From NCBI RefSeq assembly GCF_032854445.1, contig NC_088295.1, forward strand, positions 51,319,249 through 51,379,248: DNA of 60,000 nucleotides, written 5' to 3'. The position numbers and the translations under genes were made by a program. Below are positions 50,338 to 59,655 of the stretch, piece by piece. Source of the stretch: Liolophura sinensis. Taxonomy: Eukaryota > Mollusca > Polyplacophora > Chitonida > Chitonidae. The notes beneath the pieces were generated by a model. That model searched no databases, was not told the DNA's origin, and worked only from the letters and a program-made list of their open reading frames with translations. Every line of letters begins with the position of its first letter. Positions within the stretch are counted from its first letter, which is position 1.

Positions 50338-50820
50338 GCATGTGGAACCGGTGGCCAAAGGCGCGAGCGATGGCATTTTCTCCAGCATCGTCGTCACTTG
50401 CGTCCTCCGCTCCGACTCGAAGTTTAAGCATGTTTTCGCAGCCGATGCCTTGGTAGGCCGCATTCTGCCGTTCGTTTTTGGTCAGCCATAAGTCGCCGTA
50501 GCAATGAAACACATCAGAGTCGTCGATAGACATAACCTCATTCCCGCTGATTCTGATCGTGGTTTTCTTGACTGCTGCGCGTCCGAGCTTCCCGACCATT
50601 GTGGCGTTTGGGTCGGATGAATTGATCGTGATCGAGAAGGCCAAGCGCACGGTACTGGGCACAATGACGTCATTTGCGCCGAGGTTGGGGAAGCGGACCA
50701 AGAGTTGTTGATTCTGGTCGATCGTACTCGGGTGACGACCAAGGACTGCCGTACACCTTGTACCCCGAGAGGCTTACGGAGTGTTCTGAAGGGGTTTAGC
50801 CTGCGTTCGTATGCATCCAT
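50335..50820 (-). pseudogene. Probable Polinton capsid protein, N-terminal piece only
   Basis: Starts MDAYERRLNPFRTLRKPLG at 50820, shifts frame at least once near 50720-50750, then LLVRFPNLGANDVIVPSTVR, LGRAAVKKTTIRISGNEVMS and IDDSDVFHCYGDLW, sequence I associate with the double jelly-roll capsid protein of Polintons. After about 50345 homology stops and the sequence is the start of the next gene, so the larger C-terminal part is deleted. Assignment as major capsid rests on memory of the pattern and needs a profile search. Confidence 0.5.
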
Positions 50821-50863
50821 TGTTGTATTGAAGGCATACCTTGCAATGTTCAATACGAAGATT

Positions 50864-51707
50864 ATGGCAGACATTGACATTGGTGACCAGGCGATCGACG
50901 ACGCCCAAGAGGACAACAACATCGACGACGAACAGAACACTCTCCGTGCAGGCGGTGATGTCCAGATCGGGGTGGTTCCCGAGCAACAACCCTTGGAGGT
51001 GGACCTCAAATCCCAAGATGAAAGGCTGTTAGTGTTCACCGTGAATGAATATTACGATGCCATGGCCAGGAAGTATCCTAACCTTACCAAACCCAAGCCC
51101 TATTACCCGGGTTTTATGATTGACGAAGAAGGGCGTTTGCGTCAAGTCTCGATAAGGACATCGCAAAACAAAAACAGAAGTTGGAGGAGGCCACTGATGA
51201 ATTCTCCCGGCGCCGGATCGCAGACCGGATAAGGAATCTCGAGGACGAGAGGGTGGCCCGGCTCAAAGCAGCCCTGCGCACGCCAATACGCCGCATCAAG
51301 CAGACTGTCGATCGCATCCTACACAAGGATACCAGTCTGGCCGAGCGCGTCCGCACCCTCTTCCGGGAGCAGGGAATAACCGTGGTCTCCATTCTCACGG
51401 CAATTTGGATGGCGGTCTCGACACTGGGGCTAGCGATAAAGTTGGCGCTGACTGGCGAGTCCGGCGGTGGCATCCAGCCAACGCCACCTCCATCCGAAGG
51501 GCGTGGTCTTAAAGAATGGGTGAAAAAGCATCTCCAGTCCCTGGCGCACGCCCTTGGCAAGCTGGCTGGGAGGCTGCCGCTGCGATTCCGGGTATTATTG
51601 GCAGCATCATGTCCTGGCTACTGTTGTGGCTCAACGATCCCGTGGGAAGGTGCCCGCTTGTGCAAAGCGGGCGGCACTTTAGCGTTCACACCCTCATTGG
51701 CGCCTAG
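50864..51707 (+). pseudogene. Conserved Polinton coiled-coil/membrane protein, broken
   Basis: Start MADIDIGDQAIDDAQEDNN (50864; an in-frame ATG also at 50846), only 25-45 bp from the divergent capsid gene, so a shared promoter is likely. VNEYYDAMARKYPNL is followed by a frameshift near 51150. The next frame has a charged coiled coil (KLEEATDEFSRRRIADRIRN) and a hydrophobic stretch TVVSILTAIWMAVSTLGLAI. A second shift near 51560 leads to AAAAIPGIIGSIMSWLLLWL. The pattern recurs in Polintons. Its usual C terminus is missing and it ends against the opposing gene. Confidence 0.6.
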
Positions 51708-52754
51708 CTTCTGGTCCTCTGTGGCCACGACGATTTTGTTGTTGTATTCGCCACATGGCCGATCTGCAGAAGCATGTCGCTGGGGGCCATATATAGGCCT
51801 ATGCCATACACAAAGTCTACAGCGCTCCCGGCATACTGTAGCACGTCCTGGTAGTGTTTGATAGCAGATGGAAGGTCGATCAGAGAGGAAATAGCGTCTT
51901 CAACGTTCGCGGCAAACTGTTTTTGCGCGTCGAAGGCTGTGCCCGTGCCTAGAATACGCGCCCTTGTTTGCGCTTGGGCGCCTAAAACAGCCCACACGTA
52001 TGTCCGGATCGTTTAGGCGCTCTACGCCCGGCTGCGTGAATCCTTGGGATTTGTCGACAATGAACGACGCCCAAGCCTCCTCGGCGTCCTGCTCGATGTT
52101 GTCGACGTGGAGCGCTGTAGGCTTTCTAGAGAACGACATCCTGCTCGGATCGAAGGTCCCATCGCCAATTGGGCTGTAGCCCGTTCTCGTGACATAGTAA
52201 TATGCCACTCCGAGGCCGTGATTCACCCCCCTGCGCCTCCAGTCTGTGTGCGTATCTACGTGGAACTCCCTACAAATCCTCTCATAGGCCCTCTTGTCGT
52301 AGGGGTTTTCTCATGTCGCCCACGCTCTGTCTTGCGGCAGGGTGGCCTGGATCTCTTCCAAGACCCGCCTAACTTGGTAATCCACATGGAACGTGTACAG
52401 GGCCCTTATTCGTTGGTCGGGGGCGAGAAGATGGTCTTTTACAGAGACGCAACAGCCCGTGGTTGCGCACCAGACCGCGAAGTTCACTTGGTTCTGCCAG
52501 AATTGCATAGGATTGGTGTTCCAGGCCCAAAAAATTTCATTGCTGGTTATCTTTGGCAGCCGGTACTTGGCCAACACATCTGTGAACTGGACTGGAAAGG
52601 CCTTCTTTTCATCGATGTAGATGTCAAATCGCGTGAGCTGCTCTGCGTGGGTTTGGATACTATGAAATGCCCCGGCCTTGTAAGTGGCCTCTCTATTGAA
52701 CCTGTAAGCCTCGCTGTTCATCGTGGCTAAAATGTTCATCACATTGACTGACAT
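51640..52754 (-). pseudogene. Conserved Polinton protein (virion candidate), broken
   Basis: Possible starts at 52754, 52739 or 52721. The last (MNSEAYRFNREATYKAGAF) leaves a clean gap to the divergent gene. Reads HAEQLTRFDIYIDEKKAF, NPMQFWQNQVNFAVWCATTG and VSVKDHLLAPDQ. An in-frame TGA at 52311-52313 interrupts it, then VNHGLGVAYYYVTRTGYSP, a shift near 52005, LGAQAQTRARILGTGTAFDA, LYMAPSDMLL, and another shift near 51755. Recognised as a protein family recurring in Polintons, probably structural given its size. The 3' end runs into the convergent gene. Confidence 0.6.
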
Positions 52755-53392
52755 TCTAAATGGGGCACAGCACACGCTGCCTCATGCCCTTAACAACCTC
52801 GACGGCCGCCTTAAAACCGCCCTTCGCGAGATAACATTCTACCCAGCCTGGGTGAATATCCCCTCCGGAGTGGGCTTCTTGCTTGAGGGCAAACGTGTTG
52901 AAGTGCCGACGGGCTACTACAATGTCTGTATGCCGGACAAGGACATATTCCGTCCGCATGGGGTTTCTCTGGGACTGAATGAAGCCACGGGCTGCTTAGT
53001 CCTTACCCTCCCTAGAAATGCCTTCATAATACTCCAAGAGCTTGCCCCCATTTTATGGTTCTCCGACGGGATGACGCCCGTAGGGGGGGGCTGTGGAGGG
53101 TGAAAAGCTATCTAACTTGGTCTCACACAAAGAAGTCTTCGTGCATTTAGATGAACTGAGCACCTCAGAAAAAGTGAGAATAACCTCAGATTTCAGTGGC
53201 GGTTCCACACTACTTAAAGCCATCGCCGTGACTGGTGAAGGGATTAACTGCGGGAAGACGGTTTCATTTCCCAACCCACAGTACAAAACCTTGCGCGCCG
53301 ACTATATAACGCACTTGACCGTGGCACTTTTAGACAAAGACGTCAAGTATATTAATGTAGGGTACCTCAGTGCTACCCTAGAAATACAATGA
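52732..53392 (+). pseudogene. Conserved Polinton protein (penton-like candidate), frameshifted at a G run
   Basis: Starts MFITLTDILNGAQHTLPHAL, with TALREITFYPAWVNIPSGV and VEVPTGYYNVCMPDKDIF. At an 8-base G run (53083-53090) the frame is lost and TGA follows. The rest continues one frame over (EVFVHLDELSTSEKV, FPNPQYKTLRADYITHLTV, YLSATLEIQ) to 53392. Its size (~220 residues) and beta-rich C terminus would suit a minor capsid protein, but that is inference. Its start region lies against the divergent gene on the other strand. Confidence 0.6.
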
Positions 53393-54227
53393 GTATGGTG
53401 GACGCAGCCGGTCTCAGGTCTGCGTGCCTGTCTTTAGGCGACTTGGCAGATGTGTCGGAGTTCGAACTTCAAGGCCAGGAAGGTAAAATCTACGCCTTCC
53501 AGTTTCAAAATGGCAAGTACAACCGCAAAAAGATTACAGGTGGGGGGGGGGGGGGCAAGCAGAACCTGCCACGTTTGCTTCCCTTGAAAATGTCTCATCC
53601 TCTGCAGAGCAAGAGCGCAGGTCGCCGTCTGAGGTGATTGAAGAAGAAAAACTCTCATTAATCCGCCTTGAAGACCGTTTTGTTCTTACCAGAGCTTGCG
53701 ACCCCGATTGGTTGATAGATGTGAAGGTGACCCCGATGTCGGTCCAGGCCACTATAACCGATGTGAAAAAAGTTTTCAACTCCGGAACCTATTTCGTGTC
53801 GTACGTACCAGCCGGCAGCTGTTATCTAGATTGGGACAGAAGAGGCCGCTTCGTACTAATGTCGGGGCTGGGAGAGCCCGTGCGTCTTACCGCTCAAACC
53901 GATTTTAAGGCCGCACTACCACTAAACCCTGGATCTATACTTATCTTCGACCTCATACTTGGCGCGGGCAGTCGCCGTTGCACTTTGATTACCGGGTTGA
54001 AAATAAGGTGGCCTGCGGAGCACGATACAAAGGATCTCAGACTTATGATCAAATCACCGGCCCAGGGCGACTCAGTCATCCGGAGCTCTCTCGAGGATAT
54101 ACGAGTCGTCACAGGGGACGTTTTAAATCTCGATGCAATCTATTTAGAGTGTGGCATAGGCCTTCGCCGCTTTCGTGTTAGTAGTCCCGATGACAATTTA
54201 GAGCTAACCGACGTTATTGATTCGTAG
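53389..54227 (+). pseudogene. Unknown Polinton protein, split at a 14-base G run
   Basis: The ATG at 53389 overlaps the previous stop (ATGA). First part: LRSACLSLGDLADVSEFELQ, YAFQFQNGKYNRKKI. The frame breaks at 53542-53555 (14 G). The second part, in another frame, has SLIRLEDRFVLTRACDPDWL, FVSYVPAGSCYLDWDRRGRF and LNPGSILIFDLILGAG, ending at 54227, about 280 residues in all. Beta-rich by eye. I do not recognise the family. By position (between penton-like and membrane protein genes) it may be a virion component. Confidence 0.5.
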
Positions 54228-54228
54228 G

Positions 54229-54923
54229 ATGGACAATATGGGGCGACTGTACCCGACGATCACGGATGAAGACTCCTTGCCGACGATTACGGATGACCAC
54301 CACTTGGCCCCGACCGCGCCGACGATTATGGTTGAAAACCCCTTGGCCCCGATCGCGCCGCCGGAGGGCGTGGCGCACGACCATCGCCTGCAGTATATCA
54401 GCGAAATACAGAGGCAGCTGGAATCTGAGCGAGATCTCCGCCTTGTACAAAAAGTACAAAAAAGCGTGGTGTCTTGGCCACCGAGGCCCTTGATTCAGTC
54501 ATGCTCACGGCCGGTTTGGGCCTAGGGGTTGCTGGCGTGGGGCTACTCACAACGATAATTGCAACCCCTGCTGTCTTGGCCATGGAAGCTGCGGCCCTAG
54601 CTTGCGGTGTCTTAAATGTCGCCGGAAAATTCGTTAGCCGCCGGCTTCACGCAAAGGCCAAGAAACATAACGATATACGGCTGTTGGCCGAGGCCAAACT
54701 TAACAGCATCCGTGCGCAGGTATCTGATGGTGTTATTTTAGACGTAGAGCTCAAGCAAATCGTTCAGGAGCTCAAGAACTACTCTGATCTGAAGCAGGAG
54801 ATACGCGCTAAGTCTCGTAAGGCATTCAACGCCGTAGAGATCGATGAAAGCACGAAAAAACAGCTTATAGATCGCGGCCGAAAACTAGCTCGGCAAGAGG
54901 TTAAAAACGCTCTTTCTGAATGA
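54229..54923 (+). pseudogene. Conserved Polinton membrane protein, two frameshifts
   Basis: Starts MDNMGRLYPTITDEDSLPTI two bases after the previous stop. A Pro-rich tract of repeated (L)AP(T/I)AP words follows, then ISEIQRQLESERDLRL. The frame shifts near 54443 (LYKKYKKAW in the new frame) and again by 54490. The last frame has a membrane stretch LTAGLGLGVAGVGLLTTIIA and TPAVLAMEAAALACGVLNVA, then basic KFVSRRLHAKAKKHNDIRLL and a helical tail ending ALSE. This glycine-rich double hydrophobic segment plus KAKKH motif is one I recognise from Polintons of other animals. Function unknown. Confidence 0.65.
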
Positions 54924-55009
54924 TGTTCTGGGGAGGTGCCCATGGGGAACTTGTTTGGAACCAGGGCAACCCCCATGCTATGTCTCGGGAGCCCCGGGGG
55001 TAAAAAAAT

Positions 55010-55086
55010 CTGCCCAGTGTGGGGCTCGAACCCATAGTCCAAAAAAGCAAAAGGCCTGGTTTATAGCTCAACCAATTAATAACCAC
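55010..55086 (-). tRNA. tRNA-like sequence, degenerate
   Basis: Minus strand: TTAATTGGTTGAGC resembles the D arm, and about 30 bp later GGTTCGAGCCC is a perfect B box in a stem-loop like the T arm, followed by ACTGGGCA as a 3' acceptor strand. The matching 5' acceptor strand and a good anticodon stem are lacking, so it is not a working tRNA gene. A tRNA-derived remnant or SINE head fits best. Confidence 0.4.
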
Positions 55087-55145
55087 CCTAACGGCGGGCT
55101 CCGGATTTTTTGCGCTAGCGACCCACCGTTAGGGGGGTTAATTGG
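55072..55145. repeat. Large imperfect hairpin
   Basis: CCAATTAATAACCACCCTAA at left and TTAGGGGGGTTAATTGG at right are inverted copies. The arms extend to GGCGGGCT and AGCGACCCACC, about 28 bp with a few mismatches around a ~16-bp loop. Confidence 0.8.
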
Positions 55146-55273
55146 CGCTGACACATCCCACTACCACTGGGCCATCTACAACACCCCTTGGTAAGGTCTC
55201 TCTGCCTCCGAAACTGTCGAAAGTTGCAGAGATTCCTTAGAAGTGCGTAGAGCCCGGTGCCATATGCAGGTAA

Positions 55274-55357
55274 TGCATTCATATACTACATATACAGGAA
55301 ACCAAATCCGGATTTGAGCTAGCAAACATCCCCTTATATACGCAGTATATGAATACA
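55274..55357. repeat. Second inverted repeat
   Basis: TGCATTCATATACTACATA at left pairs with TATACGCAGTATATGAATAC at right, arms ~21 bp. The ~40-bp loop contains the palindrome AAATCCGGATTT. Confidence 0.75.
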
Positions 55358-55379
55358 CCCCTTACATACAGCGCCTTTC

Positions 55380-55420
55380 CCACCTCTGTCAGCCGACTGA
55401 GCTATGTCCCAGACCCACGA
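55380..55420 (-). other. tRNA D-arm-like block
   Basis: Minus strand GGGACATAGCTCAGTCGGC then TGACAGAGG matches a tRNA 5' half with a good A box. No matching 3' half lies at normal spacing. AGCTCAAATCC near 55315 is a possible remote B box. Confidence 0.4.
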
Positions 55421-55730
55421 AACATGGGCTAAATTGGAAGGGCTTTTCCGGATAAACACAATATCTCCAATCCTCCTAAAAATACTGGATCTTATCAAAC
55501 AAGTCACGCTGAAAAAGACTGTCACATTTATTTTTCATAAAAACCCGTAGTTTAAGCCCTATCCTGGGGAGGAAATCAGCTGAATCACCCTGTTGTGAAA
55601 CACAGCCGGCCTATATATAGGCTATACGCCTTATCTGTTAAATGCCAACTAGGTCGCCTCATATCAATGTGTGTGTGTGTAGGCTAGACTTGTAAATAAG
55701 CGTGTACGCCTTGGCTGGGGAGGCGCCTAA

Positions 55731-55946
55731 GGGGGGGGGGGGGGCTCTATTTGTTCTGGGGAGGGCCCCAAGGGGAGGGTGCGCCAGAACCTATAGTATG
55801 TATACGCCTCGAGATTGGGCTGGGAGCCCCTATTTGCCAGGGGGAGGGTGTTCAGGGAATGGAGGTTAGGAGCCTCTATTTGTTCTGGGGAGGGCCCCAA
55901 GGGAAGGGGGGGGGGGTGCGCCAGAACCTATACTCTGCATACTACT
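55731..55946. repeat. Right terminal inverted repeat
   Basis: Reverse complement of the left end, with the same double-block structure. Contains poly-G runs at its inner edge (about 55731-55744) and near 55907. Confidence 0.95.
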
Positions 55947-55951
55947 GTAGG
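55947..55951. other. Right target-site duplication of the Polinton
   Basis: GTAGG directly after the element. Family members usually duplicate 5-6 bp. Confidence 0.8.
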
Positions 55952-55954
55952 TCA

Positions 55955-56305
55955 GGACATACGACAACAGGTTACCAAACAGAACAGAGAATAGTCCAGG
56001 AGATACGGCAACAGGTTACCAAAATAGAACACAGTGTAGGGCAGGAGATATGGCAACAGGTTACCAAATAGAACAGAATGTAGGACAAGAGATACGGTAA
56101 CAGGTTACCAAATAGAACAGAGTGTAGCCAGGGCATACGGCAACAGGTAACCAAATGAACAGAGTGTACGTCAGGACATAGGACACCAGGTTACCAAACA
56201 GAACAAAGTGTAAGGCAGGAGATACGACAAAAGTTACCAAATAGAAATAGAACCAATTAGGCTAGGAGATACGGCAACTGGCTATACCAAATAGGTAGAA
56301 CACAA
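55955..56305. repeat. ~41-bp minisatellite hit by the Polinton
   Basis: About eight copies of CAGGAGATACGGCAACAGG, TTACCAAATAGAACAGAGTGTA. A diverged unit (CCAGGAGATACGGTAGCATG) lies left of the element near 44607, so the Polinton inserted into this array. Confidence 0.85.
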
Positions 56306-56823
56306 CAGCATGTAAACATAGGAGAGAGATAGATGATAAAGTGAAACTAGATGAATTTCATGTCAGGATTTAGTATTTAGACTACTTCAGAGCGCCAGTG
56401 GGTGTTTGGGGTAACTGAAACCCGTAACATGAAATAGTGGGTTTCGGTCCGTACACATTACTTCTTCATAAATTAAGTGACTTGTTCTAATCCGACTCCC
56501 GCTTCCAGTCAGACGGTTTGTCATGTTACTGGCCTGGTGCGGATATTATCCTAGGCTAAATAGGTTTGGTATATTGTTAATAGATTTTTGAAGGCAGCAA
56601 GTGATGGAACTCGGTGTGACTTACTCCTGTCCGAAAATGAAAGTCTTTTTGTCATCTTTTGCTCATTCTAACGGACTTATTCACTTTTGCAGGACACACA
56701 TTTCAAAATCCTGAAGGTTAAGAGCTATACGATACGTCAGTGGTTTCACTGGTGGTTTTTTACCTTTTGCATCTACAATAATAAAGCTAACCAAGCAACC
56801 TGTATATATTTTGATGTGAAGTC
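56306..56823. other. Non-coding, nothing recognised
   Basis: About 520 bp of unique sequence between the minisatellite and the SINE. No gene or RNA seen. Confidence 0.5.
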
Positions 56824-56834
56824 ATGTGGGAGGA

Positions 56835-57032
56835 CGGTCGCTGTGAGTTCAAGTCCAGCTCATGCTGGCTTTTTCTCCGGCCGTAAGTGGGAAGGTCTGC
56901 TAGCAACCTGCGGATGGTCGTGGGTTTTCCCCGGGCTGTGCCCGGTTTCCACCCACCATAATGCTGGCCGCCGTCGTATAAGTGAAATATTCTTGAGTAC
57001 GGCGTAAAACACCAATCAAAAAAAAAAAAAAA
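56835..57032 (+). mobile_element. SINE, 5'-truncated, poly(A)-ended
   Basis: Starts inside the tRNA head (GTGAGTTCAAGTCC), has the full centre and 3' block, but ends in a run of A instead of TAAATAAATA. Flanked by ATGTGGGAGGA at 56824-56834 and 57033-57043. Little diverged, so probably young. Confidence 0.92.
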
Positions 57033-57169
57033 ATGTGGGAGGATATATGTAGGATGGAAACTATTGTAACTGAACAGGTACACGACTGGACTCCACACAT
57101 GGCACACAGGCTGGTTGTGACTATTACAGCGACACATGTTAGAAGCATACTTTGCCAAGAAAGTCATAC

Positions 57170-59655
57170 TCAGTGATGAACTTAGTCTACGATTACTCTG
57201 TTGTGTGGGCAGGGATATGAACTTAGCCTACGATTGCTTTGTTGTGTGGGCTGGGGTATGACCTTGGCTTACGATTGCTTTGTTGTGTAGGCAGGGTATG
57301 AACTTAGTTTACGATTGCTTTGTTGTGTGGGCTGGGGTATGAACGTAGCCTACGATTGCTTTATTATGTCGGCTGGGGTATGAACTTAGTTTACGATTGC
57401 TTTGTTGTGTGGGCTGGGGTATGACTTTGGCCTAAGATTGCTTTGTTGTGTGGGCAGGGATATGAACTTAGCCTACGATTGCTTTGTTGTGTAGGCAGGG
57501 ATATGAACTTAGCCCACGATTGCTTTGTTGTGTGGGCAGGGATATGAGCTTAGCCTACGATTACTTTGTTGTGTGGACTGGGGTGTGACCTCGGCCTACG
57601 ATTGCTTTGTTGTGTGAGCTGGGGTATAAACTACGATTGTTTTGTTGTGTGGGCAGGGATATGAACTTAGCCTACGATTACTTTGTTGTGTGAGCAGGGA
57701 TATGAACTTAGCCTCCGATTCCTTTGTTGTGTAGGCAGGAATATGAATTTAGGTTACGATTGCTTTGTTGTGTGGGCTGGGGTATGACTTTGGCCTAAGA
57801 TTTCTTTATCATGTGGGCTGGTGTATGAACTTAGCCTACGATTGCTTTGTTGTGTGGGCTGGGATATGACCTTGGCCTACGATTGCATTATTAGATGGGC
57901 TGGGGTATGACCTGTACTTGCGATTGCTTTGTTGGGCTGGGGCATGAACTTAGCCTACGATTGCTTTGTTGTGTGGGCTGGGGTATGAACTTAGCCTACG
58001 ATTGCTTTATTATGTGGGCTGGGGTATGTACTTAGCCTAAAATTGCTTTGTTGTGTGGGCTGGGGTATGAACCTAGCCTACGATTGCTTTGTTGTGTGGG
58101 CTGGGTGTAAAGTTAGCCTACGATTGCTTTGTTGTGTGGGCAGGGCATGAACTTAGTTTACGATTGCTTTCTTGTGTGGGCTGGGGTATGAACGTAGCCT
58201 ACGATTGCTTTATTATGTGGGCTGGGGTGTGAACTTAGCTTACGATTGCTTTGTTGTGTGGGCTGGGGTATGACCTTGGCCTACGATTGCATTATTATGT
58301 CGGCTGGGGTATGAACTTAGCCTACGATTGCTTTGTTGTGTGGGCTGGGGTATGAACGTAGCCTACGATTGATTTATTATGTGGGCTGGCGTATGACCTT
58401 TGCCTGCGATGGCTTTGTTGTGTGGGCTGTATGAACTTAGCCTACGATTGCTTTATTATGTCGGCTGGGGTATGAACTTAGCCTACGATTGCTTTGTTGT
58501 GTGGGCTGGGGTTTAAACTTAGCCTACGATTGCTTTGTTGTGTGGGCTGGGGTATGACCTCGGCCTACGATTGCTTTGTTGTGTGGGCAGGTGTATGAAC
58601 TTAGCCTACGATTGTTTTGTTGTGTGGGCTGGGGTATGACCTCGGCCTACGATTGCTTTGTTGTGTGGGCTGCGGTATAAATTGCACTTGCTTTGTTGTG
58701 TGGGCTGGGATATGAACTTAGCCTACGATTGCTTTGTTGTGTGGGCTGGGATATGAACTTAGCGTACGATTGCTTTGTTGTGTGGGCTAGGGTATAAACT
58801 ACGATTGCTTTGTTGTGTGGGCTGGGGTATGACCTCGGCCTACGATTGCTTTGTTGTGTGGACTGGGGTATGACCTCGGCCTACGATTGCTTTGTTGTGT
58901 GGACTGGGGTATGACCTTGGCCTACGATTGCTTTGTTGTGTGGGCTGGGTGTAAACTTAGACTACGATTGCTTTGTTGCGTGGGCTGGGGTATGGCCTTG
59001 GCCTACGATTGCTTTGTTGTGTGGGCTGGGGTATAAACTACGATTGCTTTGTTGTGTGGGCTGGGGTATGAACTTAGCCTACGATTGCTTTGTTGTGTGG
59101 GCTAGGGTGTAAACTACGATTACTTTGTTGTGTGGGCTGGGTGTAAACTTAGCCTACGATTGCTTTGTTGTGTGGGCGGGGGTATGACCTCGGCCTACGA
59201 TTGCTTTGTTGTGTGGGCAGGTGTATATACTACGATTGCTTTGTTGTGTGGGCTGGGGTATGAACTTAGCCTACGATTGCTTTGTTGTGTGGGCTAGGGT
59301 GTAAACTACGATTACTTTGTTGTGTGGGCTGGGTGTAAACTTAGCCTACGATTGCTTTGTTGTGTGGGCGGGGGTATGACCTCGGCCTACGATTGCTTTG
59401 TTGTGTGGGCAGGTGTATATACTACGATTGCTTTGTTGTGTGGGCTGGGGTATGAACTTAGCCTACGATTGCTTTGTTGTGTGGGCTGGGGTATAAACTA
59501 CGATTGCTTTGTTGTGTGGGCGGGTATATGACCTCGGCCTACGATTGCTTTGTTGTATGGGCTGGGGTATGACCTCGGCCTACGATTACTTTGTTGTGTG
59601 GGCAGGGATATGACCTTGGCCTACGATTGCTTTGTTGTGTGGGCAGGGGTATAAA
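57170..59655. repeat. 41-bp satellite array
   Basis: About 60 copies of CCTACGATTGCTTTGTTGTG plus TGGGCTGGGGTATGAACTTAG. Some units are short (GTATAAACTACGATTG). Blocks of several units recur, for example around 59100-59300 and 59280-59480. Open frames such as the one near 58851 are repeat read-through, not genes. Confidence 0.95.

Larger units (their letters stand above)
54924..55730. other. Right-end non-coding region of the Polinton
   Basis: About 800 bp without a gene. Holds two large imperfect inverted repeats and three tRNA-like stretches on the minus strand, plus a TATATATA-centred palindrome near 55613. It might carry signals for replication, packaging or transcription. Confidence 0.5.
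44670..55946. mobile_element. Polinton/Maverick element, 11.3 kb, decayed
   Basis: Ends are inverted repeats of ~217 bp starting AGTAGTATGCAG and ending CTGCATACTACT. GTAGG is duplicated at 44665-44669 and 55947-55951. Inside are pieces of protein-primed DNA polymerase B and a retroviral-type integrase, the two hallmark genes of Polintons, plus a probable capsid protein and several small conserved proteins on both strands. Polintons usually span 15-20 kb. This one is shorter because the polymerase and capsid genes are deleted in part, and no packaging ATPase or maturation protease is visible. Most frames are broken. GC content is well above the flanks. Polintons transpose by self-synthesis and may form virions. 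This copy looks inactive. Confidence 0.93.

Noticed and set aside
52044-52730. 228-residue + strand frame opposite the conserved minus gene
   Set aside because: The conserved protein pattern is on the minus strand; this long frame is its antisense.
44670-55946. Retrovirus or other provirus as explanation of the integrase
   Set aside because: No reverse transcriptase, gag or long terminal repeats. Inverted ends and a protein-primed polymerase fit a Polinton.
58851-59531. Frames reading LLCCVGWGM and DCFVVWAG repeats
   Set aside because: Translation of the 41-bp satellite, with no start context or flanking gene.
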